Below are positions 45,885-56,902 of a DNA stretch of 64,000 nucleotides, one piece after another. Within the stretch, counting starts at the first letter, position 1, and every line of letters starts with the position of its first letter. Under the pieces are notes generated by a model. The model had not been told where the DNA came from. It did not search any database and saw only the letters and a list, made by a program, of their open reading frames with translations. The DNA comes from Leucocoprinus leucothites (taxonomy: Eukaryota; Basidiomycota; Agaricomycetes; Agaricales; Agaricaceae). The stretch is taken from assembly GCA_013368445.1 (NCBI GenBank), contig JAACJO010000011.1:1550001-1614000 (forward strand). The letters are read 5' to 3'. The position numbers and the translations under genes are program-made.

Positions 45885-46350
45885 CAGAGGAGGGTTAGAG
45901 GTGAGAAGCGAGCAAGGTAATGAGGGAATTTCGTAAAGAGATTGGTTGAGAGGAGCTGGGAGCGGGTACTCTGTAAGCCTGAATGCGATTCTTGAAGCTT
46001 GAAGGGCAGAGTGAGACGAGCGAAGATGGGAGTTCGGTCAAGACGCGTTCATAAAAGCCTAAATTCAGAGACTTCCAAAACACAATAAAAAAACCACCGT
46101 ACATACGTGCTTGGCGACACATTCAACTTGAAGCTGCTAATGGGCTTTGCACTCTGCACGCTCTCTATCGGCATATTGCCATACATCAAGCTTTAAACAC
46201 TCGACGGCCAACTCCTCCTCTCCCGGCTTCGTCCAGGTTCTATCCGTGCCATTTGGACTTGCAGCAATCGGACCTTGAGTGATCGGGTGTTCAAGGAGGA
46301 ATACGTGGTCACGGAATAAGTTGTAGTTGAGTTTACGTTCATTTCTACAG
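45205..46350 (-). pseudogene. Duplicated gene fragment, copy 1 (kinase-like family remnant)
   Basis: Minus-strand sequence reads TDRTWTKPGEEELAVECLK and YADRERAECKAH near 46290-46150, then, after about 400 nt, LIGSLQRQDVRTRLRECMVK with an acidic stretch and a Ser/Pro-rich end (45522-45205). The same two blocks recur at 55579-55337 and 54978-54672, where a kinase-like segment follows. The first block also recurs at about 48350-48240 and 51990-51790. All copies carry stops or frame changes, so no intact gene is present. The kinase assignment rests only on copy 4. Confidence 0.5.
45853..45882 (+). repeat. Poly-G run of 30
   Basis: Thirty consecutive G on the plus strand, with no interruption. 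It lies within the duplicated gene fragment. The other copies have no such run at the matching place. Confidence 0.95.
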
Positions 46351-46916
46351 GAAATTGATAGCCAGCATGTGATTAATTGATCAATTCATCTTGGAAATGA
46401 TGCAGTCAACTGGTGTGAGTATGATCAAGAGCCTCGTTACAAGTCACTGCACACGCTATTTTGATTAAATCACTCGTGCAAAGTAACAGGCAATAACGGA
46501 GACTTAGCACCCTCACTTTTAAAGGCACGCCAAAAGAACGGTCTCAGTTGTCACAGGTTTTGTTGGAACGAGCACTTACTACTTTCCTTTCTACTGTAAG
46601 GTCCGATCTCCAACTTTCGCAAGGCCGGTGCTCGTCGGCCTCAGCATAGTGACTTATGTTGGGTGGCTCGAAGCATCACTCGCTTACATCCTGGGTCCGA
46701 TAGACTCAACATCAATGGATGGATAGCAAGTCATGTAACAATAGTGAAATCCACTCGTCAACAGGAAGGAAATCCACATAATACATATGCATCTCGAGTA
46801 TTCAACCGCTACGAAATGCAACCAAGAGTCAGCGTCAGTCTATTATCCTCAATCGTCGTGCCATATATACATACCTCTCCTCACACGGGTATAACCCCCC
46901 CTCTCGGTTTGTGATT

Positions 46917-47144
46917 CTAATCATCCTCTTCATCACACCCCGCTACACGCAAAGACAGTCAGCCCTCATTCCAGAAAAACAGGTTATCCAGTGACTTACG
47001 TGGGCAGATACCGAAAACGTCGCAAAAGAGACAACTTTGAGGCTCTGGAGTCCTCGGGGAAAAAATGGAATTTTCAATAGGAGCAGCAAGCACAGTGGCG
47101 GAGAAAAATGCGACCAGAGCGATGAGAGTGTGAGCAGCCTTCAT
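46917..47144 (-). CDS. Small secreted cysteine-rich protein 1 (56 aa)
   Basis: Two exons, 47144-47000 and 46942-46917, with a 57-nt phase-1 intron, ending in TAG. Residues 1-20 are a signal peptide (MKAAHTLIALVAFFSATVLA). The mature part is about 35 residues, Pro/Ser-rich, with four Cys in CLFCDVFGICPPGC and an acidic end (DEEDD). The pattern is C-x2-C-x5-C-x3-C. Two paralogs lie at 49046-49270 and 52602-52817 on the same strand with the same intron. A TATATTAA box lies about 60 nt upstream. The function is unknown; small secreted Cys-rich proteins of fungi are often induced in host or microbe interactions, which is only a suggestion here. Confidence 0.78.
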
Positions 47145-47867
47145 CGTGAGTAAAAACACTGGGGAAGATACCAGTCAATCCCGTTTCCAGTCGAGTTAAT
47201 ATATCTTTCCGGAACCTTCCCTCCCGGATCTAGGCTAACTGGCAAAGGAATGGCTCCAGATGCAATATGACAGCCCTCCTGGAAGATCAGAATTGAGCGA
47301 TTGGGGCAATAACACTAATCTGCCGAGTGGACCATGGATAATCTACGCCACGCCTGTAGGACGAGAACAACGCGCCATTAATGATCGGAAATGCTTGGGA
47401 CATCGCGCCCTCCCTACTGCTCTCCCGAGTGACAGTAGCCTAGCTCATGTTGAGCCTTCCGTAAAGATTGTGATCTTAAACTCAATCTTCTTTCTTTTTC
47501 ACTCCTTCTAGTCTCTCGGAACTCGTTCATTTACGAGGTGTTTGCTCGAGGATGCGACCATTCCGTCTATCCGTTACGATAGTTAGCATTTGTACTAAAC
47601 AACGAAGAAACTTAAAGGACTTGTCCCTACCAGCACTGGTATCGAGAATCATGAACGCCCCTCGATTTTGTGGCACATTGATGACATCCCACGAACCAAC
47701 AAAACACAGCGCCGAAGCTGCGACAGTCCCTCATGGGTATTCTTTGCAATGACGATTCTGGCGACGCAGCTGGACAAGGCAATCTTAATGCTGTATGCCC
47801 GTGGAACAGGGCAACGGTAAATGAGTAAGTATGAAGTTCATGCCGAGTGGGACGCTGGCCAGAGTAG

Positions 47868-48350
47868 TTGGAGGAACAAGTGAAAGATGTCGGGAGCATA
47901 TGTTGGTGGGGAAACATCAGTGATGCGATCATCGTTACCCTGTATTTCACGGAACTGATCCATGCAAGGCATAAATATCTCGAGATGATCGAGCCGGGTT
48001 CAGCAAAACCCTCCCGACTGGGAAGTGACTGGCCAAACGTGAGAAAGGAGGTGCCCCGTAGAGATAGATTGAGAGGAGCTGGGAGCGGGTACCCTGTAGG
48101 CCTGAGTGTGATTCTTGGAGGGTAGAGTGAGACGAGCGAAGACAGGAGTTCGGTCAATTTGCATTCTTAAAAGCCCCATTTCGGAGACTTCCAGAACATA
48201 ATGAAAAAATAACCCAACGTACGCGCTCGGAGACACATTCGACTTGAAGCTGTTAGAGGCTTTGCGCCTATCGGCATAGTGCCATCTGTCACTCAATAGC
48301 CAGCTCCCTCTCTCCCAGCTTTGTCCAAGTTCTATCCCTGCCATTTGGGC
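47868..48350. pseudogene. Duplicated gene fragment, copy 2
   Basis: Homologous to 45.9-46.35 kb and 51.36-51.99 kb on the minus strand (WERGSWLLSDRWHYADRRKA corresponds to the ELAVECLK..YADRERAE block, now frameshifted). The plus strand has an open stretch, ISDAIIVTLYFTELIHARHK, that is also kept in copy 3. I cannot tell whether either frame is used. Confidence 0.4.
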
Positions 48351-49045
48351 CTGCAGTAATCAGACTTTGAGCTTGAGTGGTCAGATGCTAAGCGTGGTCA
48401 AGGAATGAGTTGGAGCTGAGTTTAGATATCTTCGTTCCCACAGGAAATTGAAAGTCAGCCCGTGATCATTTGATAAATTGATGTCGGAAATGATGCAGTC
48501 AACTGATGTGAGTATGATCAAGAGCATTACGACCCACCGCATACTACACGTTGATTAAATCACTAATGCAAAGTAATAGGCAACAACGGAGACTTGGCAC
48601 CCCCATTTGTGAAGGCACGCCGAAAAAACAGTCTCAGTCGTCACAGGTTTCGTCGGGACAAACTGTCCTTGAGCATTCGCAGTAGTTCCAGGAGTCCATT
48701 ATAAGGAGTTCCTTTCTACTGCGTGCTCTCATCTTCGATTTCGCAAAGCTGGTGTCCCTCTCGTTGGCGTCAGCATACTTATGTCGAGTTTTTCAAAGTA
48801 TCACTCGCTTATGTCCCGGATCCGATAGCCCCAACATCAATGGATGGATAGCAAGTCATGTAATAATAGTGAAACCCATTCGTCAACGGTAGGGAAATAT
48901 GCGTAGTACATATGCTTCTCGAGTATTCAACCACTATAAAATACCGCCAAGAGTCAGTGTCTGTCTGTTAGGCTAAATCGCTGCACCATATTCACATACC
49001 CGTCCTCACGCGGGTATAACCTCTTATCTCGGTTGGCGATTCTAA

Positions 49046-49270
49046 CTAATCCTCGTCTTCATCACATTCCTCTACAAGCAAATGCAATTAGTCTTCAGTG
49101 CAGAAAAATAGGCTGTCTGGCGACTTACCCGGGCAGATACCAAAACTGTCGCAAAACGGACAAAAAGCCTGTGCAGCCCTCGGAGAAGCAACAGAATTTT
49201 CAACAGGAGCAGCAAGCACAGTGATGGAGAAAAATCCGACGAGAGCGATAAGAGTATAAGCAGCCTTCAT
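49046..49270 (-). CDS. Small secreted cysteine-rich protein 2 (55 aa)
   Basis: Exons 49270-49129 and 49071-49046 around a 57-nt phase-1 intron, ending in TAG. Signal peptide MKAAYTLIALVGFFSITVLA, then APVENSVASPRAAQAF, the four-Cys block CPFCDSFGICPEEC, and the acidic end DEDED. The start, intron site, Cys spacing and stop position all match the paralogs at 46917-47144 and 52602-52817, which argues for a real, selected gene. TGTATATTAA lies about 60 nt upstream. Confidence 0.78.
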
Positions 49271-49966
49271 TGTGAATAAGAGCACTGGGGCAAGATACCA
49301 GTAAATCCCGTTTCTAGTCGAGTTAATATACATTTCTGGAACCTTCCCTCCCGGATCTAGGCTAACTGGCAAAGGAATGGCTCCAGATGCGATACGACAG
49401 CCTTCCTGGAAGATGATGAAAACAATACATAGCTCTAGTCTGCCCAGTGGACCATGCATAATCTACGCCACGCGTAGAATGAGGACAGCGCATCATTAAA
49501 GACCGGAAAGGCTTGGTACATCGCGCCCTCCCCGCTGCTCTCCCGAGTGGCAGTAGCCTAGCTCACGTTGAGCCTTCCCGTAAAGACTGCTGATCTTAAA
49601 CTCAATCTTCTTTCTTTTCACTCCTTCTAGTCTCTCGGAACTTGTTCATTTACGAGGTGTTTGTTCCAGGACATGACCATTCCGTCCATCCGTTATGACA
49701 GCTAGCATTTGTGCCGAACAATGAAGAAAGGTAAAGGACTTGTCCTTACCAGCGCTGGGATCGGGAATCATGAATGCGCCTCTAATTTGTGGCATATTGA
49801 TGACATCACACGAACCAACAGAACACAGTGGCGAAGCTGCGAAAGTCCCTCATTCAGGTTTATCGGATAAAATACAGAACAAAAAGTTATAGATTATTTC
49901 GATCATTATCAAATTGAAAGTGGGCCCATCGAATAACCTAGAGGCGTTCTAAGAGATTCAAGACTC

Positions 49967-50865
49967 TTAAGGCGGTCGCTTGAATACACCCTTCGATCCG
50001 TCTGTCGAAACCGACCCTGTGAATCCACTATAAGCCCACTGAGATGCCCCATCATCGTCAGTACATGCGTTGAAAACCCATGTGCAAGTGCATACTCACG
50101 TTGGTAAATCCTCCGTCTCCCCTCTTATGGAAGTAAATCCCCCTGAACCAGTAGATTTCGTACCTATTCAAAGAACACGTTAATTACCATATCACCGCAT
50201 ATATGTACGGCACTCACCCAACGGTCCCACCGACCGGAATATCCACTTCATGATGCGAATGACCCCAGTCTTTGCCTCTATCAGCATTAGATGTTTCTCA
50301 TGCTTGACGTGACATATTGCCCACTTGAATGAGGGAACTTCTTCCGACCATTTGCAACTGTCTCTTTGGTGAACTTCTCTCGCGCCTACAATCATCAGTT
50401 TATTAAAAAAAGGATCAGATAAAGGAGAGGGAAAACGTACATGGTTATCTTGCCTGACCTTATCCTTGATCAGTTTAACAACACCCCTGATCACATCCAC
50501 AATCTCCAAGACCAGTGTTACCGATACCTCTCTACAAGATCAAAACTCCACGCATAATAAATCTCAAGTTTGGAGTAAATGATCGTTCTCAAACCGACCA
50601 TCGAGATACAAGATAACTCGTGCATATAGAACTTGATCGCGGGCTTGTACGACACCGGGATGTGGCCGTCCTGTGATACCTTGATTGCCAGTTTGTATGA
50701 TTTTGAGACGTGACTGTCGTTTTTACGAGCATTCAAGGTGGATTCGATGGATCCACCATGTCCGACCAGAGGAGCGGCTGTGAGTTCCACAGTGGGAAAG
50801 ATAGAGATGGAGCGCGCAGAGAGGATGGCGATAGAGAAGAGGTGAAACACAGGGGAGTAGTGCAT
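49967..50865 (-). pseudogene. Secreted protein of a GDGGFTNWAY family, frameshifted copy
   Basis: Likely ATG at 50865 with a signal peptide (MHYSPVFHLFSIAILSARSI) followed by APLVGHGGSIESTLNAR. Later exons read WAICHVKHEKHL, then, after a one-base deletion relative to the copy at 57.4 kb, GKDWGHSHHEVDIPVGGTVG, YEIYWFRGIYFHKRGDGGFTN, an intron (50043-50101), and WAYSGFTGSVSTDGSKG, ending in TAA at 49967-49969. A fragment lies at 53327-53775 and a third relic at 57234-57650. I know no named domain for it. The frameshift near 50265 suggests a recent pseudogene, unless it is a sequence error. Confidence 0.6.
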
Positions 50866-51359
50866 GAATGCAAATGAAGAGATCGTGTCAGTCGAGAATG
50901 GGTAGAGGGGGCGTTCTAGGGAATGGTGACTGTGTGGACCTGCCAATATTAGTATTCAGATCAGCTGAAAGGAGCACGAAAAATCTCGCAAGGAAGAATG
51001 AACGAAACCATAGTGTTAATATACTTACATCGTGCCGATCATAGCCTCATCTCATCAGGACCATTTGTCCAGATACGACAAAGAAACAGTTGGGTAGGAG
51101 ACCTGGGTGCCCCGAGTATCGATTAATGTCATGTTGTATTTCAACTTCAGGTATGGATTGGGATATACCGGCAATGAAAGTTGGTTTTTAAGAGAATAAG
51201 AAAGGTTATTCCAAGCTAAAGGACTCTGAAACGACCGTAAATCCAAGGAAGACCAAACAAAACGACGATTGATTCGACACATTCAGGGTATTCTTTGCAA
51301 TGACGATTGCTAGTGACGCGGCTTGACGAGGCGATCTTAATGCTGTGGGCCCATGGCAC

Positions 51360-51990
51360 AGGGTGGGGGCAAATGAGTAAGTATGAAGCTCATGCAGAGT
51401 GGGACGCTGGCCAGAGTAGTTGGAGGAACAAGTTAAAAATGTCGAGAGCGTATGTTGGTGGGGAAAACCTCAGTGATGCGATCATCGTTACCCTGTATTT
51501 CACGAAACTGATCCATGCAAGACATAAATATCTCGAGATGATCAGGCTGGGTTCAGCAAAACCCTCCCGACTGGGAAGTGACTGGCCAAACGTGAGAGGA
51601 GGTGCCCTGCAGAGATGGAATGAGAGGATCTGGGAGCGGGCACCCCGTAGGCCTGAGCATGATTCTTGGAGGGTAGGGGGGGACGAGCGAAGATGGGAGT
51701 TCGGTCAATGTGTGTTCTTAAAAGCCCGATTTCAGAGACTTCCAGAACATAATAATAAAAAATGTAACCAACGTACGTGCTCGGCGTCATATTCAGCTTG
51801 CAGCTGCTAATGGGCTTCGCGCTCTGCCTGTTCTCTATTGGCATAGTACCATACGTCAAGCTCTAAACATTCGACAGCCAGCTCCCCCTCTTACAGCTTG
51901 TCCGAGTTCTATCCGTGCCATTTGGGCTTGCAGTAATTGGGCCTTAAGTGATCGGGTGCTATGCGTGGTCAAGGAATGAGTTAGAGCTGA
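51360..51990. pseudogene. Duplicated gene fragment, copy 3
   Basis: Same layout as 47868-48350. The plus strand reads KYEAHAEWDAGQSSWRNKLK and DAIIVTLYFTKLIHARHKYL as one open frame (51307-51810). The minus strand keeps the YADRERAE block in broken form. No intact product can be assigned. Confidence 0.4.
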
Positions 51991-52601
51991 GCTTATGTTC
52001 GTTTCCACAAAATTGAAATTGAAAGTCAGCCCGTGATCAATTGATCAATCAATATTGGAATTGATGCTGCGAGTGTGATCAAGAGCGTTACAACTTACCC
52101 CACGCTGCACTTTGATTAAACCACTGTGTAGTGCAAAGTAATAGGCAACAACGGAGACTTGGCACACCCATTTTTGAAGACGCGCCAGAAAAAAAGGCCT
52201 CAGTTGCCGCACGCTTCATCGGAACAAACCCTCGTGCATTCGCAGTAGCTCCACGGGCCTATTATAAGGAGTTCCTTTCTACTATGTGCTCCTATCTTCG
52301 ATTGTCGCAAAGCCAGTGTTTCTCTTGTCGGTGTCAGCATGCTTATGTTGGGTAGTTCTAAATCTCACTCGATTACGTCCCGGATCCGATAGACTCAATA
52401 TCAATGGATGGATAGCAAGTCATGTAACAATAGTAGAATCCACTCGTCGACAGTAGTAAAATACTCATAGTATGTTTCTCGAGTATTCAGCCACTACGAA
52501 ATGCTGCCAAGAGTCAGTGTCTGTCCGTTACACTAAAAAAATGCGCTGTATTCACATACCTGTCCTCAAACAGGTATAGCCTCTCCTCACGGTTTGCGAT
52601 T

Positions 52602-52817
52602 CTAATCACACCAAGCTACACGCAAAGACAATGAGTTGTCATTCCAGAATAACAGGCTATCCAGTGACTTACGCGGGCACAAGAGACCAAAGGGGTCGCA
52701 AAACCCACATTCATCCTGTGCAGCCTCCGAAGAAGCAACAGAGTTTTCAACAGGAGCAGCGAGTACAGTGACGGAGAAAAATGCGACGAGAGCGACAAGA
52801 GTGTAAGTAGCCTTCAT
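52602..52817 (-). CDS. Small secreted cysteine-rich protein 3 (52 aa)
   Basis: Exons 52817-52673 and 52615-52602 around a 57-nt phase-1 intron, ending in TAG. Signal peptide MKATYTLVALVAFFSVTVLA, then APVENSVASSEAAQDE and the four-Cys block CGFCDPFGLLCPPWC (one residue longer in the middle loop). The acidic tail is reduced to one Asp. Here the intron can be retained without a stop and stays in frame, giving a 71-residue form with the same C-terminus. A TATATAAA box lies at 52869-52876, 52 nt upstream. Confidence 0.78.
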   Translation of the reverse strand: MKATYTLVALVAFFSVTVLAAPVENSVASSEAAQDECGFCDPFGLLCPRKSLDSLLFWNDNSLSLRVAWCD

Positions 52818-52868
52818 TGTGAGTAAGAGCACTGGTGAAGATACCAGTAAATCCCATTTCCGGCCGGG

Positions 52869-52876
52869 TTTATATA
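52869..52876 (-). promoter_or_regulatory. TATA box of small secreted protein 3
   Basis: TATATAAA on the minus strand, 52 nt before the ATG at 52817. The other two paralogs have weaker TATATTAA at the same spacing. Confidence 0.5.
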
Positions 52877-53326
52877 GGTATTCCGGACCCTTCCCTCACG
52901 GATCTAGGCTAACTAGCAAAGGGATGGCTCCGGATGAGACACGACAGCCCTCCTGGAAGGCGAGAATTGATTGATAAAAACAACAGCTCTAGTCTTTCGG
53001 GTGGACCATGCACAATCTACACCACACGTGTGCAACGAGGACAGCGCGTCATTAAAGATCGGAAAGGCTTGGTACATAACACCCTCCCCACAGCTCTCCC
53101 GAGTGGCAGTAGCCTAGCTCACATTGAGTCTTCCGTAAAGACTGCTGATCTTGAACTCAATCTTCTTTTCTACTCTATTGGAGCTCGCTCATTTTTAAGG
53201 CGTTTCAAATGCTCGAGGATGCGACCATTCTATCTATCGTTACGGCAGCTAGCATCTGTGCTGAACAACGATGAAACGTAATGGGCTTGTCCTTACCGAT
53301 GCTAGAATGTATCGAGAATCATGGAT

Positions 53327-53775
53327 CAGATAAAGGAGAGGGAAAGCGTACATGGTTATCTTGCCTGACCTTATCCTTGATCAGTTTAGCAATACCCTTG
53401 ATCACATCCACAATCTCCAAGACCAGTGTTACCAATACCTTTCTACAAGATCAAAACTCCACCCACAATGAATCTCGAGTTTGGAATAATGATCGCTCTC
53501 AAACCGAGCATCGAGGTACGAGATAACTCGTGCATATAGACCTTGATCGTGGGCTTGTACAACACTGGGATGTGGCCGTCCTGTGATACCTTGATTGCCA
53601 GTTTGTATGATTTTGAGACGTGACCGTCGGTTTGACGAGCATTCAAGGTGGATTCGATGGATCCACCATGTTTGACCAGAGGAGCAGCTGTGAGTTCCAC
53701 AGCGGGAAGGACAGAGATGGAGTGCGCAGAAAGGATGGCGATAGAGAAGAGGTGAAACGCAGGGGAGTAGCGCAT
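53327..53775 (-). pseudogene. Secreted protein of the GDGGFTNWAY family, 3'-truncated copy
   Basis: ATG at 53775 (MRYSPAFHLFSIAILSAHSI), then APLVKHGGSIESTLNAR and KLAIKVSQDGHIPVLYKP, closely matching 50865-50392. The sequence is then joined to unrelated flank at 53326, so the conserved C-terminal exons are gone. Confidence 0.75.
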
Positions 53776-54179
53776 AAATGCAAATGAAGAGATCATGTCA
53801 GTCGAGAACGGGTAGAGGAGGCGTTCTAAGGAATAGTGATTATATGGACCTGCCAATACTGGTGTTCAGACCAGCTGAAAGGAGCGCGATAACCTCACAA
53901 GGGAGAATGAATAAAATTATAGTGTTAATAGACTTACATTGTGCTGATCATAGCCTCATCTCATCAGGACCATTTGTCCAGATACGAAGTAGAAAACAAT
54001 TGGGTAGGGGACATGGGTACCCGGATTATCGATTAATATGGCACACTTTGTTTCAACTCCAGGTATGGATTGGGGCATACCGGCACTGGGAGCTGGTTTT
54101 TATGAGAGCTCAAAAGGGTATTCCAAGCCGAAGGACTCTGAAATGGCCATAACCACAGGAAAGATCAAACGAAACAATG

Positions 54180-54610
54180 ATTGATTCAACATATTTAGGG
54201 TATTTCTAACAAGAATTAGGCTGTGGAAGCTATAACGACTGAGTTCCTCAACACACCTCATAGAAAACACATCCCGATGCCCACATATTACTTGCCGTCG
54301 TCGGCTGTGGGGCTTCCCTCTAACAGCTCGGGAGAGGTTTATCGTTGGGTGAAACCGTGAATACTTGCCGTCACCATTGAGTTTGCAAGTGGTTTGTCTG
54401 TTCGGATGAACGACATTCCGAAATCGGTGATGTAAGCCTGTTCGAGGTCGCTCACGAGAATGTTGGCCCACGTGCTTACTACTACGTCAGTATCACGATC
54501 ATGATGAGGTTAGTGGACTAGACGTACCCCATTAAATTGATGTGGATTAGACCGAGATCATGAAGGTAGTCTATGCCAGCGACTACGTCATATACCTGGA
54601 AAAAAAGCCG
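54180..54610 (-). pseudogene. Protein kinase-like domain remnant
   Basis: Minus strand reads VYDVVAGIDYLHDLGLIHIN, then NILVSDLEQAYITDFGMSFI, then SPELLEGSPTADDGK. These are the catalytic loop, DFG and SPE regions of a TKL-type fungal kinase. The catalytic-loop Asp (normally HGDLKG or HRDLK) is replaced: IHINLMG. Stops occur between the blocks. Probably the 3' part of the gene whose 5' part is at 54672-55579. Confidence 0.65.
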
Positions 54611-54671
54611 CGACATGAGCAGAATGAAGAGCCGTCCGGAAGGAAAGAAACGCACGAGCGTGGGAGTTCTT

Positions 54672-55579
54672 TCACTGCAGGACGGTGAGACGAGGAGAGA
54701 GCAGGAGAGGACAAAGGAGGTCTCGATGAAGATGTGGGGGAAGTGGCTGAGGACACGGAAGGAGCAAGGGCAAGAAGGGAAGCGGTGGATCTATATTCCT
54801 CACCATGCGTTCCCTCAGCCTTGTTCTTGTATCTTGTCGTCGAAGAAGTCCGATGATGAACGGACAAATGTGAACTTGGAATTCGGGGTTGAGACATTGG
54901 TGTTGGGGAGAGAGCAGTTTTATTTGCGCGGGTCCATGGCATCGTTTGCGTAGCGATACAAACACAGTGTTCATACAACTGTTTGCTCTCCAGGGGTACT
55001 CGGCCTGTCCCTTTAACTCTCCTCTAAAGATGGTCGAATCTTGCTGCTCAGTGACACTGTGAATCCACTCTGCCTTCTCCTCTCTCGCAGTTCAATCAGG
55101 AACTTGGAAAGACAAGATTAAGGAAGGAATGAGGAGGAGGAGGGTTCGAGAGGCGAGGTGCGAGAGGCAAAAAGCGAGCAAGGTAATGAGGGGAGAAGAG
55201 CTGGGAGCGGGTACCCTATAGGCCTGAGTGTGATTTCTGCAGGGGCAGAGAGAGATGGGCGCGGGTAAGAGCACGGTAAAGGTACGTTTCTACAAGTCCG
55301 GTTTCAGAATCTTCCAGAACAAGAAAAAAGTCCAACTTACGTGCTCGGCGCCGTATTCAACTCGCAGCTCCTAATGGCTTTGCGCTCTGCTCGTTCTCTG
55401 TCGGCATAGTACCATATGTCACGCTCTAAACATTCGACACCCAGCTCCCCCTCCTCTGGCTTTGTCCAAGTTCTATCCGCGCCATTTAGGCCTGCAGTAA
55501 TCAGACCTAGAGTGATGTCCTCAAGGAAAAATGCGTGGTCAAGGAATGAGTTGGAGCTGAGTTTTTGTTTGTCCCACAC
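54672..55579 (-). pseudogene. Duplicated gene fragment, copy 4 (5' part of kinase-like gene)
   Basis: Minus strand reads KLSSNSFLDHAFFLEDITLG, TKPEEGELGVECLERDIWYY and ADRERAERKAIRSCELN (55579-55337), then IIGLLRRQDTRTRLRERMV (about 54870). These match copy 1 at 45.2-46.35 kb. The kinase remnant follows at 54610-54180, the only place where it is retained. Confidence 0.5.
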
Positions 55580-55685
55580 GAAATTGAAAGCCAGCCCGTG
55601 ATCGATTGATCAATTGATGTCTATCATGGGAAACACTTACTGACACAAGAACCCGCATGATTAATATTCTGCCCTCTACTGAATA

Positions 55686-56061
55686 CTATGGTCCCCCCCC
55701 CCTTTCGTGCACCACCACCCCTTCGTGGGTCACACACCCGTCACATCAGGCCGACGCAAGCCGGGTGATGATTGAATGGACTAGAGTCACTGGATATTAC
55801 GACAACGTAGACTATGGAAGGGAGCGGTCTTGTGTCGTCATTGTGGATATGTGGACAAAACAGGCAAATGATGCGATCACTGCAATGACCACAAGACATA
55901 TCTTCTGACATACTTGAGCTATGCATTTCAAAAAACTGTCCAAAACTGTAGAATAATGTGCTCTACTCCTGTGCAAAAAATTGTGCCAAGAGAGTAAACA
56001 GGGGGCTAGGAATACGAAGGTGCACGAAGGGGTGGTGGTGCACGAAAGGGGGGGACCATAG
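55686..56061. mobile_element. MITE with TA target duplication
   Basis: 376 nt with inverted ends CTATGG + TC(n) + TTTCGTGCACC.. The left arm has 10 C and the right arm 7. Both arms continue as ACCACCCCTTCGTG (arm length about 40 nt). Flanked by TA at 55684-55685 and 56062-56063, as for Tc1/mariner elements. No transposase inside. Confidence 0.85.
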
Positions 56062-56902
56062 TAACCCATTGCTTCTGTTTGCAGAGGTGTTCCAGCGCTT
56101 CTATGAAACAAGACCGCCTCGAACAGTCCAAGAATTCCACTTCCTGGGCTATGCTTTGGCCATTCTGATTATTGATGTCTAGTTTAAGAACGATGTTATG
56201 CTCTACGCAGCATCAAGTCCTGGTACAATTTTACAGGCTTTCATAATCCTATATGAGCATTCTCCGTCGCTGTGCAAGCTCTTCTTTGATCAACAAAACA
56301 TAAGACTGCAGTCCTAAAGCCAATAATACCATCAGAATTGATCACTATCATTAGTCCGTGGTGATGGGAAATCAATATTCTTTTTTGACTGTCCCCTCAG
56401 CTCGTACTCTACCAAGGCCACGTCAGGTGTTTCATATAATCGTGAACCATGATTTTTCCGAGAGAAATTTACCCATTTTTATAATTTGGTTCTAAGTTTC
56501 GTGAGTCTGTCAGCCAAATAACTGAGGATCGGTGGTCTCTTGCCGAACAGCCGTCTATGCGGAATATTACTAATTTGTGTACTGACGCCTAATCATGAAC
56601 GGACAAGTGGGTCAGTGACAGGTGGTATTAGAAATGATGCAATCAGTCGATGTGAGTATTATGATCAAGAGCATTACAGCTCATTGCACTACACTTTGAT
56701 CAAACCAATTATGCGAAGTAATAAGCGACAGCAGAGACTTGGCACCCCATTTATGAAGGCACGCCGAAAAACCGGTCCCAGCTGTCACAGGCTTCGTCGG
56801 AACAAACCCTCTTACATTCGTGGTAATTTTAAGAACCCTTTATAAGGAGCTCCCAAATGCCCTTTCTTCTGTGGGCCCCGAAACTCGAGCACCTATCAAA
56901 TT

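Larger units (their letters stand above)
47750..51290. repeat. Segmental duplication, unit I
   Basis: About 3.5 kb repeated at 51290-54200. In order: the GACGCGGC..GGCAATCTTAATGCTGT landmark, gene fragment, the TTATAAGGAGTTCC landmark, small Cys-rich gene, secreted-protein gene and the CATCTCATCAGGACC landmark. Partial further copies lie at 45.9-47.75 kb and 55.1-56.9 kb. Confidence 0.8.
51290..54200. repeat. Segmental duplication, unit II
   Basis: Copy of 47750-51290 with about 0.65 kb deleted at 53326, where sequence matching 49760 is joined to sequence matching 50412. The deletion removed the 3' exons of the secreted-protein gene. Confidence 0.8.

Noticed and set aside
51307..51810. Plus-strand frame of 167 codons in the duplicated region
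   Set aside because: Partly conserved in the copy at 47868-48125, but opposite to the better-supported minus-strand blocks and frameshifted between copies; not called as a gene.
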